Source of the DNA: GCA-002708315 sp963676635
GTDB lineage: Bacteria > Bacteroidota > Bacteroidia > Bacteroidales > F082
DNA length: 64,000 nt
Assembly (NCBI GenBank): GCA_963676635.1
Contig: OY781105.1
Coordinates: forward strand, 1-64,000
Reading direction: 5' to 3'
Made by a program: the position numbers and the translations under genes
Shown: positions 34,124 to 45,029 of the stretch, in pieces
Layout: every line of letters begins with the position of its first letter
Position numbering within the stretch: position 1 is the first letter of the stretch
The notes under the pieces: model-generated
What the model was told of the DNA's origin: nothing
Database searches by the model: none
Seen by the model: only the letters and a program-made list of their open reading frames with translations

Positions 34124-34128
34124 CCAAT

Positions 34129-34455
34129 ATGGACTATAAGAAAGTAAAAACTGAAACCACTGCGGTAACAAGAAAAAAAGAAAAATTTTACGAGGAAACT
34201 GGTAATATTTATGAAACAGTGGTTGTTCTTGCAAAACGTGCCAATCAGATCAGTTATGATATTAAAAAAGAACTGGATCAGAAGATTGAAGAATTTGCTC
34301 CTGCAACTGATAACCTGGAAGAGGTTTTTGAAAACAGAGAACAAATTGAGATTGCAAGATATTATGAAGGTCTTCCAAAACCTACATTGTTAGCTGTAAA
34401 TGAGTTTTTAAATAAGCAGATTTACATAAGAAATCCTCATAAAGAAGATAAATAA
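34129..34455 (+). CDS. rpoZ: RNA polymerase omega-like subunit (Rpb6 family)
   Basis: A 108-residue protein resembling the Bacteroidota form of the omega/Rpb6 subunit. The core YETVVVLAKRANQISYDIKK corresponds to the omega helix that clamps the beta' C-terminus. A charged middle (EEFAPATDNLEE) and a polar tail follow. It sits 5 nt after bamD and 3 nt before coaBC. Assignment rests on the core helix and on conserved position. Confidence 0.85.
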   Translation: MDYKKVKTETTAVTRKKEKFYEETGNIYETVVVLAKRANQISYDIKKELDQKIEEFAPATDNLEEVFENREQIEIARYYEGLPKPTLLAVNEFLNKQIYIRNPHKEDK

Positions 34456-34458
34456 TCT

Positions 34459-35661
34459 ATGTTAAGGGGTAAGAAAATTATTATTGGAATTACAGGAAGC
34501 ATCGCCGCTTACAAAGTGCCTTATTTAATAAGAATGCTAAAAAGAGAAGGGGCAGAAGTGCAGGTTCTTGTAACTTCCATGGCGAAGGATTTTGTTACTC
34601 CGTTAACACTTTCAGCATTATCTGAGAAACCGGTTTATTCTGAGTATTTTGATAAGGGTGATGGAACATGGACCAGTCATGTCTCATTGGGATTATGGGC
34701 TGATTTGTTTTTATTTGCTCCTGCATCTGCAAATACTATGGGTAAGATGTCATCGGGTATAGCTGATAATTTGCTTCTTACTACATATTTGTCTGCCCGG
34801 TGTCCGGTTTTTATAGCTCCGGCTATGGATCTGGATATGTACAAGCATCCTTCAACAAAGAAAAGTATAGATATTCTTAAGTCTCAGGGCTGTAGATTTA
34901 TTGATCCTGTTGAAGGGGAATTGGCCAGTGGGCTCAAAGGGTGCGGAAGAATGGAGGAACCGGAAGTTATTTTTGAACATATTAAGAATCATTTTTTGAC
35001 TTCAGTTACTTTTAAAGGTAAGAGAGTTCTGGTTACAGCCGGGCCTACTCATGAACCAGTGGATCCTGTGAGGTTTATTGGAAATAGTAGTTCGGGGAAG
35101 ATGGGGATTGAAATAGCTAAAGCTTTGGATAATCTTGGTGCTGAAGTTGATTTGGTGCTGGGGCCTGTATCGCAAAAAGTGGATTCTGATTCTGTTAATG
35201 TAATTAATGTTAAAACAGCTGATGACATGCATCAGGCTTGTGTCAGTGTGTTTGATGAAGCTGATATTACAATCATGGCAGCTGCAGTAGCTGATTTTAC
35301 TCCGGAAGTTGTGAGTGATCAGAAGATTAAAAAACAGACAGGTTTCGAAAGTATAAATCTTGTTCCCACCGTTGATATTCTTTCAGAGCTTGGTAAGAAG
35401 AAACGTGAAAATCAATTGTTGATAGGTTTTGCTCTGGAAACAGAGAATGAAAGAGACAATGCCTTAACAAAGCTTCATAATAAAAACTGTGATGCCATCG
35501 TTCTAAATTCATTAAATGATATGGGCGCTGGTTTTGGTTATGATACAAACAAAGTGACATTTATTACCCGTAATGGAGAGGAAATTATTACTGGTCTTAA
35601 ATCTAAACAAGAAATTGCATCAGACCTTATCCGTGTACTTGATCGATTATTAAAATCCTAA
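34459..35661 (+). CDS. coaBC: bifunctional phosphopantothenoylcysteine decarboxylase / phosphopantothenate-cysteine ligase
   Basis: A 400-residue two-domain enzyme of coenzyme A synthesis. The N-terminal CoaC flavoprotein (1-180) shows GITGSIAAYK, a His in TSHVSLG, and the substrate-recognition PAMDLDMYKHP with GCGRM. The C-terminal CoaB ligase (185-400) has VTAGPTHEPVDPVRF, NSSSGKMG, KIKKQ and GFALETE. Length and order are standard. It lies within the bamD operon with gaps of 3 and 2 nt on either side. Confidence 0.95.
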   Translation: MLRGKKIIIGITGSIAAYKVPYLIRMLKREGAEVQVLVTSMAKDFVTPLTLSALSEKPVYSEYFDKGDGTWTSHVSLGLWADLFLFAPASANTMGKMSSGIADNLLLTTYLSARCPVFIAPAMDLDMYKHPSTKKSIDILKSQGCRFIDPVEGELASGLKGCGRMEEPEVIFEHIKNHFLTSVTFKGKRVLVTAGPTHEPVDPVRFIGNSSSGKMGIEIAKALDNLGAEVDLVLGPVSQKVDSDSVNVINVKTADDMHQACVSVFDEADITIMAAAVADFTPEVVSDQKIKKQTGFESINLVPTVDILSELGKKKRENQLLIGFALETENERDNALTKLHNKNCDAIVLNSLNDMGAGFGYDTNKVTFITRNGEEIITGLKSKQEIASDLIRVLDRLLKS

Positions 35662-35663
35662 GC

Positions 35664-36560
35664 ATGAAAAAAGTTTTTGTATTTCTGGCTTTTTTGGTTT
35701 CATTGAATATATCTTCATATTCACAGGAGTTTATTGGTAATGTGCAAGTCCAGACTCAAGGCATTGAAGGTATTGATCCCAGTGTGTTTTCAAATATGGA
35801 AACTACGATATTCGACTTTATGAATAACAGAGTGTGGTCTTCGTACAATTTTCAGATCGAAGAAAGAATCTCATATACTTTTGTTATTACTATAAAGGAA
35901 GTGATAGGAAGTGATATTTTTAAAGGTTCATTGAATGTTGTTCTTGAACGGCCTGCTTTTGATACTGATTATAGTTCTGTATTAATAAATCTTGTTGATG
36001 AGGATATTAAGTTTGAATTTGTCCCCCATCAAAGTATGGATTACTCTGACGGGACTTATACTTCGAACCTTACTTCTATTCTGGCTTATTATGCTTATCT
36101 GATGCTTGGACTGGAATTTGATACATACAGCCTTGAAGGTGGTACTGCTTTTTATGAGAAAGCTATGGAAGTAGTTACTTCTGCTCAGAATTCAAGTGAG
36201 AAAGGATGGCAGGCTTTTGAAGGTCCGAAAAACAGATATCAGTTGATTGAAAATTTACTAAATCCCTCTTATAGCGATCTGCGAAAGCTTCTCTATGAAT
36301 ATCATCGTCAGGGATTGGATAAGATGGCAAATGATAAGATTGGTGGAAGAGCTACCATTGGACAAACATTGAAGTATTTTCAGAATGTTTATAATAAGCG
36401 TTCCGGGTTATATGCTTTGCAGGTTTTTATTGAAGCTAAGAGAAATGAAATAATTCAGGTGTTTACTGAAGGTAGTCCGGCTGAAAAAAATGAAATGCTT
36501 AATATTATGAAAGAAGTGGACCCGGCTAACGGAACTAAATACGAAGCTGTTAATGATTAG
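35664..36560 (+). CDS. DUF4835 family secreted protein
   Basis: A 298-residue protein with a Sec signal peptide (cleavage near ISSYSQ) and a periplasmic or surface body with no enzyme motif. LASILAYYAYLMLG-like and FEGPKNRYQLIENLLNPSY segments match DUF4835, a family found after coaBC in Bacteroidota. Its function is unknown. It follows coaBC by 2 nt. In many relatives recN comes next; here the strand switches instead. Confidence 0.87.
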   Translation: MKKVFVFLAFLVSLNISSYSQEFIGNVQVQTQGIEGIDPSVFSNMETTIFDFMNNRVWSSYNFQIEERISYTFVITIKEVIGSDIFKGSLNVVLERPAFDTDYSSVLINLVDEDIKFEFVPHQSMDYSDGTYTSNLTSILAYYAYLMLGLEFDTYSLEGGTAFYEKAMEVVTSAQNSSEKGWQAFEGPKNRYQLIENLLNPSYSDLRKLLYEYHRQGLDKMANDKIGGRATIGQTLKYFQNVYNKRSGLYALQVFIEAKRNEIIQVFTEGSPAEKNEMLNIMKEVDPANGTKYEAVND

Positions 36561-36572
36561 AGAGTCCGCTGA

Positions 36573-37151
36573 TTAGTATCTTTCAACTACTATTCTATGT
36601 TTTGCCAGAAGACCTGGTAATCCCGTTAATGAAAATCTTGCCTCTTTGATTTTGTTTATATCAGGATCAATTATATAATTCTCTGATGTTGTAAAATCAG
36701 CCTTTTCGAGATTTGTCCTGTCAAAAACAGCACCAGATAAGTCGCAGTTTCTGAAAACAGCACCTTCCAGATTGCTTTCTGCAAAGTCGGTCTCAATAAG
36801 TGATGTGTCTTCAAATAAAGTATTTTTTAGTCTTGTTTGATAAAACGAGCTGTGGTTTAGTACACAGTTCTTAAAGCTTACCTCAAATCCAAAGTTGTTG
36901 CAGTTATCAAAATTTAATCCAAGAAGCTTGCAGTTCGTAAATTTGATGTTCCTAAAGGCTGTATTGTTGATCTTTGTCAAAGAGAGATCACAGTTGTCAA
37001 AACTGCAGTCTATAAATTTAATGTCGTTTAAATTAGAATTGTTAAAATTACATCCCTTGAATGTACAAAGTTCATAAGTGCCTGCTTTCAGTGGCTGTGT
37101 AATGAACTCCTGATTTGTATATTGTTTGTCTTCCTGATAGTATTCACTCAT
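36573..37151 (-). CDS. pentapeptide-repeat protein
   Basis: A 192-residue protein built of A(D/N)LxX-type pentapeptide repeats in two blocks: residues 25-100 (CTFKGCNFNNSNLND, FDNCDLSLTKI) and 100-160 (NTLFEDTSLIETDFAESNLE, CDLSGAVFDRTNLEKADF). The repeats fold as a right-handed quadrilateral beta-helix. The C-terminal tail LPGLLAKHRIVVE resembles the dimerising end of Qnr/MfpA-like proteins, some of which shield DNA gyrase; whether this one does is unknown. It is 13 nt downstream of the EEP nuclease gene. Confidence 0.87.
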   Translation of the reverse strand: MSEYYQEDKQYTNQEFITQPLKAGTYELCTFKGCNFNNSNLNDIKFIDCSFDNCDLSLTKINNTAFRNIKFTNCKLLGLNFDNCNNFGFEVSFKNCVLNHSSFYQTRLKNTLFEDTSLIETDFAESNLEGAVFRNCDLSGAVFDRTNLEKADFTTSENYIIDPDINKIKEARFSLTGLPGLLAKHRIVVERY

Positions 37152-37164
37152 AATATTATTTTTC

Positions 37165-38001
37165 TTAATAAACTGCTATCATTACCGGAAAGTGATCTGA
37201 AATATACAGGCCATTCTCTCTTTTGTCGGTAACGATTCTATAATTACTTACATCCATGTTTTTTATGAAGATATAATCAATACGCTTTTTCTCTTTGTAT
37301 TCCGGGTTAAACCCATTAAACGTTCCTGTTGTATCTGTATGTGTTGTTTCATAATCAAAACTATCAAGCATATCGGTTTTTAATATCTGAATTGGTTCAT
37401 CATCCATTGTGCTGTTAAAGTCACCAGTGAGAATAACTTTTTTGTTTTGTAACTTCTTATTACTGATAAGTTCAAGGATTAGCTCTGATGATTTTTTTCT
37501 GGCGACATTGCCAATATGATCATAATGGCAATTGAAAACATAAAGGGTGTCATTTGTTGTGATATCTTTAAAAACAGCGAATGTAACAATACGTTCCATA
37601 GAGGCATCCCAGCCTACTGAAACTGTATCAGGTGTTTCTGAAAGCCAGTAGGTGTTTGATTCCAGGAGTGTTTCTTTTTCATGATTAAAGAAAATTGCGG
37701 CGTATTCTCCTTTTTGTTTACCATCATCGCGGCCAACGCCTGTATATGAATAACTTGATAAGGTGCTGTCGAGAAAGGTGATTTGGTCATGTAATCCTTC
37801 CTGAATTCCTATGATATCTGGGTTGTTTTTCTTGATTAATCCTGCAACTTCTCCTTTACGTAGTTCCCATTTGTTTTCATGATCGTGTGGATTGTTATAT
37901 CTTATATTAAATGACATAACCGTAATTTGTGCGTTTGTTGAAATCGCGGCGAAAAGTATCACAGTTATTGAAACCAGATAAATTACTGTATGTTTTATCA
38001 T
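37165..38001 (-). CDS. secreted endonuclease/exonuclease/phosphatase-family protein
   Basis: A 278-residue EEP-fold protein with a signal peptide (cleavage near STNAQ). Catalytic motifs are FNIRYNNPHD (Asn), IIGIQEGL (Glu, metal), a His in FNCHYDHIG, LTGDFNSTMDDEPI (Asp/Asn) and the C-terminal SDHFPV (Asp-His). The fold acts on DNA, phosphoinositides or other phosphoesters, so substrate is open; export suggests phosphate or nucleic-acid scavenging. It is transcribed ahead of the pentapeptide-repeat gene. Confidence 0.9.
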   Translation of the reverse strand: MIKHTVIYLVSITVILFAAISTNAQITVMSFNIRYNNPHDHENKWELRKGEVAGLIKKNNPDIIGIQEGLHDQITFLDSTLSSYSYTGVGRDDGKQKGEYAAIFFNHEKETLLESNTYWLSETPDTVSVGWDASMERIVTFAVFKDITTNDTLYVFNCHYDHIGNVARKKSSELILELISNKKLQNKKVILTGDFNSTMDDEPIQILKTDMLDSFDYETTHTDTTGTFNGFNPEYKEKKRIDYIFIKNMDVSNYRIVTDKRENGLYISDHFPVMIAVY

Positions 38002-38161
38002 AAAATGTTCCCTTATATAATAAGGTGTAATATTAGTAAATTATTGGCAATATAATGTATTTGTGTTTTTATTCATTTCACCATGATTCTTTCTTTGGAT
38101 GGAGCCGCCATAATCTTCAATAATTAACTTAAAACTCTATCTTTACACAAAATTTGAACTT

Positions 38162-40111
38162 ATGAAAAATACATTGTTATCCTTATCGCTCTTATTAGCA
38201 TTTATGTTTGGAAATGCGCAAACAGCCAAAGAGCTTATTGATTCTGCAGGAAATGCAGAAGATTATCCGGGGCAGAACCTGCTAATTGTTTACGACAGTA
38301 CTAAAGTCGATGTACAGCCTTCCGGATTGAGTTATGTTTATACTCACAAACTTTATAAAGTACTAACAAATAAAGGTGCTTCCAATCTTAATGTTATTAC
38401 TTATGGCTATGATCCATTATCAGCATATGTTGACATTCAGGAAGTGGTGATTCATCAAAAAAACGGACAAACTGTTAATCTTGATATCTCTGATGTGCTT
38501 GATTATCCTGCACCTGCCAGAATGATTTATTGGGGCGCACGTGAGAAAATGCTTGAAGTAGGACGACTTGATCCTGGTGATGCTGTTGAAGTTCGACTTT
38601 TCAGGAAGGGGTTTACTTACGCCCTTCTTTATGATAATGAAGATGACAGATATATCCCTCCTATGAGAGGACAGTATTATGATATTGTTCCTTTTTGGAG
38701 CTCTGATCCAATGCTGTTAAAGTATTACAGTGTTAGTATTCCATCTGATAAAACTGTTCAATATCGGTTTTATAATGGAGAGGCAGAATCTTCTGCAATT
38801 TTGAAGGATAGTATCATGGTTTACACTTTCGTGAAGAAGGATATTATGCCAATAAAACATGAATCATCAATGGTTGCTATGTCTGATGTTGCTCCTAAGC
38901 TACTTATATCAACGAGTCCCGACTGGCAAGCGAAGTCGTTGTGGTTTTATAATGTGAATGAAGATTTTGGAAGTTTCGAAACAACAGATGAAATAAATGA
39001 GAAAGTAAATGAAATCCTGTCAGGAGCCAAAACAGAATTAGATTCTATTTCATTATTGACTCACTGGGTTGCTGATGAAATTAGGTATTCTGGTATTTCC
39101 ATGGGAGAGGGGGAAGGTTATACTCTCCATAAAGGTGAGATGGACTTTACAGACAGATGTGGTGTTTGTAAGGATAAAGCTGGTATGCTTATAACAATGC
39201 TGCGGGCAGCTGGCTTTGAGTCTTACCCTGCAATGACAATGGCTGGGTCGAGAATAGACTATATCCCCGCCGACCAGTTTAACCATAGCGTTACTGTTGT
39301 TAAACTGAAGAATGGTGAGTATAAAATACTGGACCCAACTTGGGTGCCTTTCCTGCGTGAACTGTGGTCCAGTGCCGAACAGCAGCAAAATTATCTAATG
39401 GGTGTTCCTGAAGGTGCTGACCTGATGATTACTCCGGTTTCTGACCCTAAAAATCATTTTATTAAAATTACGGGCGATTCTGAACTTAAAAGCGATGGTA
39501 CTTTAGTTGGAAAGCTTACTGTGTCAGCTGAAGGACAAACAGATGCTGCTATCCGGCGAATGTTTACTTCTTATTATAAAAGCGAATGGACGAAGTCTGT
39601 TGAAAGTGAATTGCTGAGGGTTGCTCCCCAGGCTGAAATTGTTTCAGTTGATTACGGTGAACCTTATAATTATCTGGAAAGTAATATTGTAATTGTGATG
39701 GAGTATTCTATTCCTGATTTTGCAACTGTCAATAGTAGTGAAATAATCTTCAAGCCTGTTGTTGCATCTGGTTTTATGAAAAGAGCTATGTCACACTTAT
39801 ATATGCAAACAAGTCTCGAAGAAAGAGAATTTGCCTTTCGTGACAGATGTTCCAGATTTGTTGAAATTAACGAGAAAATAACTCTTCCGGAAAAGGGTAA
39901 ACTGATATCATTTGACTTTAATGAAGATTTTGGTGATAATATAGCAACATTTAAAGGTAGTTCAGAACTTAATGGTAATGTTTTTGAGTATTCAGAGGAA
40001 GTCTCCCTGGCTAAACGTATTTACGACGCTGAAGATTGGCCTTCGTATAGTAAGGTAGTTAGCATGCAACAGAAACTGGAAGCTACTCCAGTTATTATCA
40101 AATTACACTAA
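38162..40111 (+). CDS. secreted DUF3857 / transglutaminase-like protein
   Basis: A 649-residue exported protein with a signal peptide ending near FGNAQ. It has a DUF3857 beta-rich N-terminal domain (about 40-230), a transglutaminase-like core (about 270-415) with a full Cys-His-Asp set (RCGVCKDKAGML, NHSVTVVKL, ILDPTW), and a C-terminal DUF2569/DUF3858-like beta domain. Such proteins are frequent in Bacteroidota; some act as peptidases or peptide-crosslinking enzymes, but substrates are mostly unknown. A paralogue lacking the catalytic Cys follows after 17 nt. Confidence 0.88.
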   Translation: MKNTLLSLSLLLAFMFGNAQTAKELIDSAGNAEDYPGQNLLIVYDSTKVDVQPSGLSYVYTHKLYKVLTNKGASNLNVITYGYDPLSAYVDIQEVVIHQKNGQTVNLDISDVLDYPAPARMIYWGAREKMLEVGRLDPGDAVEVRLFRKGFTYALLYDNEDDRYIPPMRGQYYDIVPFWSSDPMLLKYYSVSIPSDKTVQYRFYNGEAESSAILKDSIMVYTFVKKDIMPIKHESSMVAMSDVAPKLLISTSPDWQAKSLWFYNVNEDFGSFETTDEINEKVNEILSGAKTELDSISLLTHWVADEIRYSGISMGEGEGYTLHKGEMDFTDRCGVCKDKAGMLITMLRAAGFESYPAMTMAGSRIDYIPADQFNHSVTVVKLKNGEYKILDPTWVPFLRELWSSAEQQQNYLMGVPEGADLMITPVSDPKNHFIKITGDSELKSDGTLVGKLTVSAEGQTDAAIRRMFTSYYKSEWTKSVESELLRVAPQAEIVSVDYGEPYNYLESNIVIVMEYSIPDFATVNSSEIIFKPVVASGFMKRAMSHLYMQTSLEEREFAFRDRCSRFVEINEKITLPEKGKLISFDFNEDFGDNIATFKGSSELNGNVFEYSEEVSLAKRIYDAEDWPSYSKVVSMQQKLEATPVIIKLH

Positions 40112-40128
40112 TCTAATACATTTATATC

Positions 40129-41979
40129 ATGAAAAAAGTAATATTTCTTATAATATCTCTCGTGTTTGTATTAATGGGCTACTCACAATTAAGTGATGCT
40201 GAGTTTATTAATCTTAAGAAAGAATATACTCTGAATACTGATGGAAGTATTGTATACAATGAGTCAAAGCAGATCAAACTATTGTCGCATTTTGCATTTC
40301 ACAGGCTGTACGGAGAAACTTTTATTGTTTATAATACAGATTATCAGAAATTAAATATTAATGAGGCATACACTGTTATGGCTGACGGGAAAAAGATTGT
40401 GACTCCTGACAATGCGTTTAACGAGGTGTTACCGCGTTTTGCTGCCAAAGCCCCTGCATTTAATAATCTGCGTGAGATGGTTGTTACTCATACCGGACTT
40501 GAAGTAGGTGCGGTTATTAATCTCGATTATACGATAACATCTGAAGCAGGGTATTATGATGGGCTGTTTGTTGATGAGTTTCTGGAAGAGCAATCTCCAG
40601 TTACAAATCTCGAAATCGTGATTAATGTGCCAACAGGTACGGTGTTGAACTATAGAGTGTTTAATTTGATGATTGGTGAGCCAAGAGTGAAAAGCGGTGA
40701 GAAGTTCAATACTTATTCCTGGAAGTTTGGAAAGTTAGCTGCATATTCAAAGGAAAGATATCAGCCTGCTGGTCACACTGATCGTCCGATGTTGCTGGCA
40801 TCTACAAAGGATATTAACCAGGCTGTAAATTCTTTTATCGGTCAGAAAGCATTTATGGAAAAGCCTGATGCATCACTTCAAAAGTATGTAGATGAGATTA
40901 TTGGTGATGAGAAGAATCCTTTAAAACAGGCTCTTTTGATGCAAAAGTTTGTTGTACACAATATTATAACAAATAACACACCGCTTAAATATACCGGATA
41001 TAAGCTCAGAACTCCGGTTGAAGTTTGGAATAGTAATTATGGAACTGTTGCTGAAAAGGCAGCTTTATTAACGCAAATGCTTAACCTTGCCGGGATAGAA
41101 ACAGAAGCTTCGGCTACAATGCCGGCTATGTTCTTTGCCAAAGAAACAGGTAGTATTTCTCTGATGAATAATTTTTATACTGTTGCAGATATTCAGAAAT
41201 ATGGCGATTTGTTCCTTTCTGTTGATAAGATATGGTCGCAAAATCCTGAATATTCTATGTCAACTGATAAGATTATTATTCTTAACCCAAATGCAAAAAC
41301 GCCAAAAGTAAAGACAGTAAAAGGTGCCAAAAACGAGATTTCTCTTTCAGGATCGGTAATCATTAAGGATACTGAAACATATGATGGTAAACTTGTGTCA
41401 ATGTTAACAGGTGCTTGCGCTCCTTATCTTAACATAACAACTTCAGAAGATTATCTTTCGGGAACAATTCGAGGCTGCGATGCCAAAGTAGTAGAAAATA
41501 CAAAGTTTAAAAAGGAAGTTGTTGCTACAGAATTTGAACTAACACCTTCGGGGAAGATACAGGAACAGGATGGATATTATTATTTGCCCATACCTTATAT
41601 ATATATAGGAGTAGATTCATGGCATATGAACATACTTCCGGTAGAGCGTAATGCCCCACTTGAGATACCTTTTGTTGTTAGTGAATCAAATGAGTTCGTT
41701 TTTGTTTTGCCTGATAATATGATGCCTGTGAATGTTTCAGCTGATTATAATATAGACAATGCTGTTGGCTCTCTGGAAGTTAGCTATAAATGTGTAGGTA
41801 AGGAGATATCTGTTATCAGGAAAATATCTTTTAAGAAACAAATTATTCCTGTTAATGAGTATCCTGACTTCAAAAAGATAATGGATATCTGGAATACAGA
41901 TAAATATAAAGGTATTACCTATAAGAATGTTGAAATAGAAATGTGGATACAGGGAAAAGGTAGTGACAATAAACAATAG
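40129..41979 (+). CDS. secreted DUF3857 protein with inactive transglutaminase-like core
   Basis: A 616-residue exported protein (signal peptide to about residue 19, MGYSQ) with the same layout as the preceding gene. In the transglutaminase-like region the segment aligned to GVCKDKAGML reads GTVAEKAALL, so the nucleophilic Cys is replaced, and no matching His or Asp motif is seen. It is therefore probably non-enzymatic, perhaps a binding partner of the upstream paralogue. The 17-nt spacing indicates co-transcription, and yaaA follows after 11 nt. Confidence 0.85.
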   Translation: MKKVIFLIISLVFVLMGYSQLSDAEFINLKKEYTLNTDGSIVYNESKQIKLLSHFAFHRLYGETFIVYNTDYQKLNINEAYTVMADGKKIVTPDNAFNEVLPRFAAKAPAFNNLREMVVTHTGLEVGAVINLDYTITSEAGYYDGLFVDEFLEEQSPVTNLEIVINVPTGTVLNYRVFNLMIGEPRVKSGEKFNTYSWKFGKLAAYSKERYQPAGHTDRPMLLASTKDINQAVNSFIGQKAFMEKPDASLQKYVDEIIGDEKNPLKQALLMQKFVVHNIITNNTPLKYTGYKLRTPVEVWNSNYGTVAEKAALLTQMLNLAGIETEASATMPAMFFAKETGSISLMNNFYTVADIQKYGDLFLSVDKIWSQNPEYSMSTDKIIILNPNAKTPKVKTVKGAKNEISLSGSVIIKDTETYDGKLVSMLTGACAPYLNITTSEDYLSGTIRGCDAKVVENTKFKKEVVATEFELTPSGKIQEQDGYYYLPIPYIYIGVDSWHMNILPVERNAPLEIPFVVSESNEFVFVLPDNMMPVNVSADYNIDNAVGSLEVSYKCVGKEISVIRKISFKKQIIPVNEYPDFKKIMDIWNTDKYKGITYKNVEIEMWIQGKGSDNKQ

Positions 41980-41990
41980 AAATACTAAGA

Positions 41991-42749
41991 ATGCAAATAT
42001 TACTATCACCATCAAAAACAATAGATATATCTGTAAAACGGAGGGGCTTAAGGCACAATTCACCTGTTTTTCTGAAAGATGCGGCTAAAATTGCCGACAA
42101 GCTGAAGCAATTCTCAGTTCAGGAAATAAGTTCCATTATGGTAACCAGTCCGAAACTTTCTCAGTTAACATACGACAGGTATCAGTTTTGGAACAAAGAT
42201 CATAATACAGAAAATTCATGTCAGTCGATTCTAAGTTTCAAAGGTGATGTTTTTACAGGACTGGATGCTCAGTCCTTGGAAGAAGAAGATTTGATATTTC
42301 TAAACAAACACCTTATTATATTAAGTGGTTTATATGGTATGTTACGCCCATTGGATCTTATACAGCCATACAGGCTTGAAGTAGCACACAAACTGGATGT
42401 AGAAGGTAGCGTTAATCTGTATGATTTCTGGTCTGATAAAGTAACAACAGCAATCAGCAATCACCTTTCTGGTGATGTTTTGATAAATCTGGCATCAAAT
42501 GAGTACTATAAGATGCTTAATCTTAGTAGTATATCAGGAAATGTAATTACACCCGTCTTTAAGGAATACAAAAACGGCACCTATAAGATAGTAAGCATAT
42601 ATGCAAAACGCGCACGTGGGTTAATGACAAGGTTCATTACAAAACAGCGAATTGATAGTCCGGATAAGCTAAAGTTATTTGATGATGAAGGTTATTATTA
42701 CAACGATAAGTTTTCGGATGACAATAATTATGTTTTTACAAGAGGATAA
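41991..42749 (+). CDS. yaaA: YaaA (DUF328) peroxide-stress family protein
   Basis: A 252-residue protein of the YaaA/UPF0246 family. It shows LLSPSKTID at the start, GDVFTGLDAQSL, the central LSGLYGMLRPLDLIQPYRLE, INLASNEYYK and IYAKRARGLMTRF. In E. coli YaaA protects against peroxide by lowering free iron and binds DNA. Here it is the last gene before the rRNA operon. Assignment is by several strong motifs; its role in this organism is inferred from the family. Confidence 0.94.
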   Translation: MQILLSPSKTIDISVKRRGLRHNSPVFLKDAAKIADKLKQFSVQEISSIMVTSPKLSQLTYDRYQFWNKDHNTENSCQSILSFKGDVFTGLDAQSLEEEDLIFLNKHLIILSGLYGMLRPLDLIQPYRLEVAHKLDVEGSVNLYDFWSDKVTTAISNHLSGDVLINLASNEYYKMLNLSSISGNVITPVFKEYKNGTYKIVSIYAKRARGLMTRFITKQRIDSPDKLKLFDDEGYYYNDKFSDDNNYVFTRG

Positions 42750-42834
42750 TAAATTTTTTTTCGTTTCTAAATATTTGGTTATCTGAGACATGATAACTTG
42801 TTAATTAATTATTCTAAAAAAACACAACAAAAAA

Positions 42835-42865
42835 GTTGTAAGGAAAGAAAAAAGGAGTACTTTTG
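42835..42865 (+). promoter_or_regulatory. rRNA operon promoter P1
   Basis: GTTG (42835-42838), a 19-nt purine-rich spacer, then TACTTTTG (42858-42865). Confidence 0.75.
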
Positions 42866-43002
42866 CCGCTCGTTTGATACGAACAGTTCATAAAAATAGT
42901 GAGAGTAATACAGCCACAAGAGGGAGAAAGAGGAGAAAACAGGAGTGGCAGAACGGTCAAAAGAGAGAGTTTAAAAAAAGATTAAATTTTTTTACAAAAA
43001 GG

Positions 43003-43033
43003 CTTGTTTGGAATAAAAAAAGTATTACTTTTG
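43003..43033 (+). promoter_or_regulatory. rRNA operon promoter P2
   Basis: CTTG (43003-43006), a 19-nt spacer and TACTTTTG (43026-43033), the same -7 octamer and spacing as P1 168 nt upstream. A/T-rich tracts precede it. Confidence 0.8.
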
Positions 43034-43225
43034 CAACCCCGTTCAAATGGGGAAAACAAGAAGAAAAGAGCCGTGATAGAGCGGCGAGTTCATAGACATA
43101 ATGAAGCCAAGCCAAGTAAAGGAACACATACCCCTGTTTTGAAATAAACAGGAAAAGATAGCAACCTTTTGTCAGGATCTTGAAAGCATATAAAACATTC
43201 TTTTGAAAAAAAGGACAAACAATAT

Positions 43226-44746
<1,521 letters not shown>

Positions 44747-44895
44747 CTGGAGAGATCAGAGGCATAAGGTAAAAGCAAAAAGAGTATGTGAGAGATTACA
44801 TTGGTTTGGCATTCATTTTTTAAAGAGTTCAGGAGAAGGGCAATTCCTTATAGTAGATTGTCAGAAGCTATAACGGAAAGGCTACCGGGTGATAG

Positions 44896-44969
44896 AGTCC
44901 CGTAGCTCAGTTGGTTAGAGCACTACACTGATAATGTAGGGGTCCGCAGTTCAAGTCTGCGCGGGACTA
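44896..44969 (+). tRNA. tRNA-Ile (GAT)
   Basis: A 74-nt cloverleaf: acceptor AGTCCCG/CGGGACT, D-stem GCTC/GAGC, anticodon stem CTACA/TGTAG with loop CTGATAA (anticodon GAT), T-stem CGCAG/CTGCG with TTCAAGT, discriminator A. No encoded CCA. Standard position in the 16S-23S spacer. Confidence 0.98.
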
Positions 44970-45029
44970 CTTAAGCAGGACCGGGAGAGAGTGAGATATA
45001 GAATAGACTTACTACCCGGGACAAAGATT

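Larger units (their letters stand above)
42750..43225 (+). other. rRNA operon upstream and leader region
   Basis: It holds two promoters (-7 boxes at 42858 and 43026) and the leader. In the leader are a CCTGTTT/AAACAGG hairpin (43133-43152) and a boxA-like GAGTTCATAGACATAATGAA (43086-43105) that recurs before 23S at 45129. A 73-codon frame at 42874-43095 is composition-driven and not a gene. Confidence 0.8.

Noticed and set aside
36573..37151. Fluoroquinolone-resistance (Qnr) gene
   Set aside because: Pentapeptide repeats alone do not show gyrase protection, and the protein is shorter than typical Qnr.
42874..43095. 73-codon plus-strand ORF in the rRNA leader
   Set aside because: Purine-run composition, overlaps promoter P2 and the boxA-like element, and has no family resemblance.
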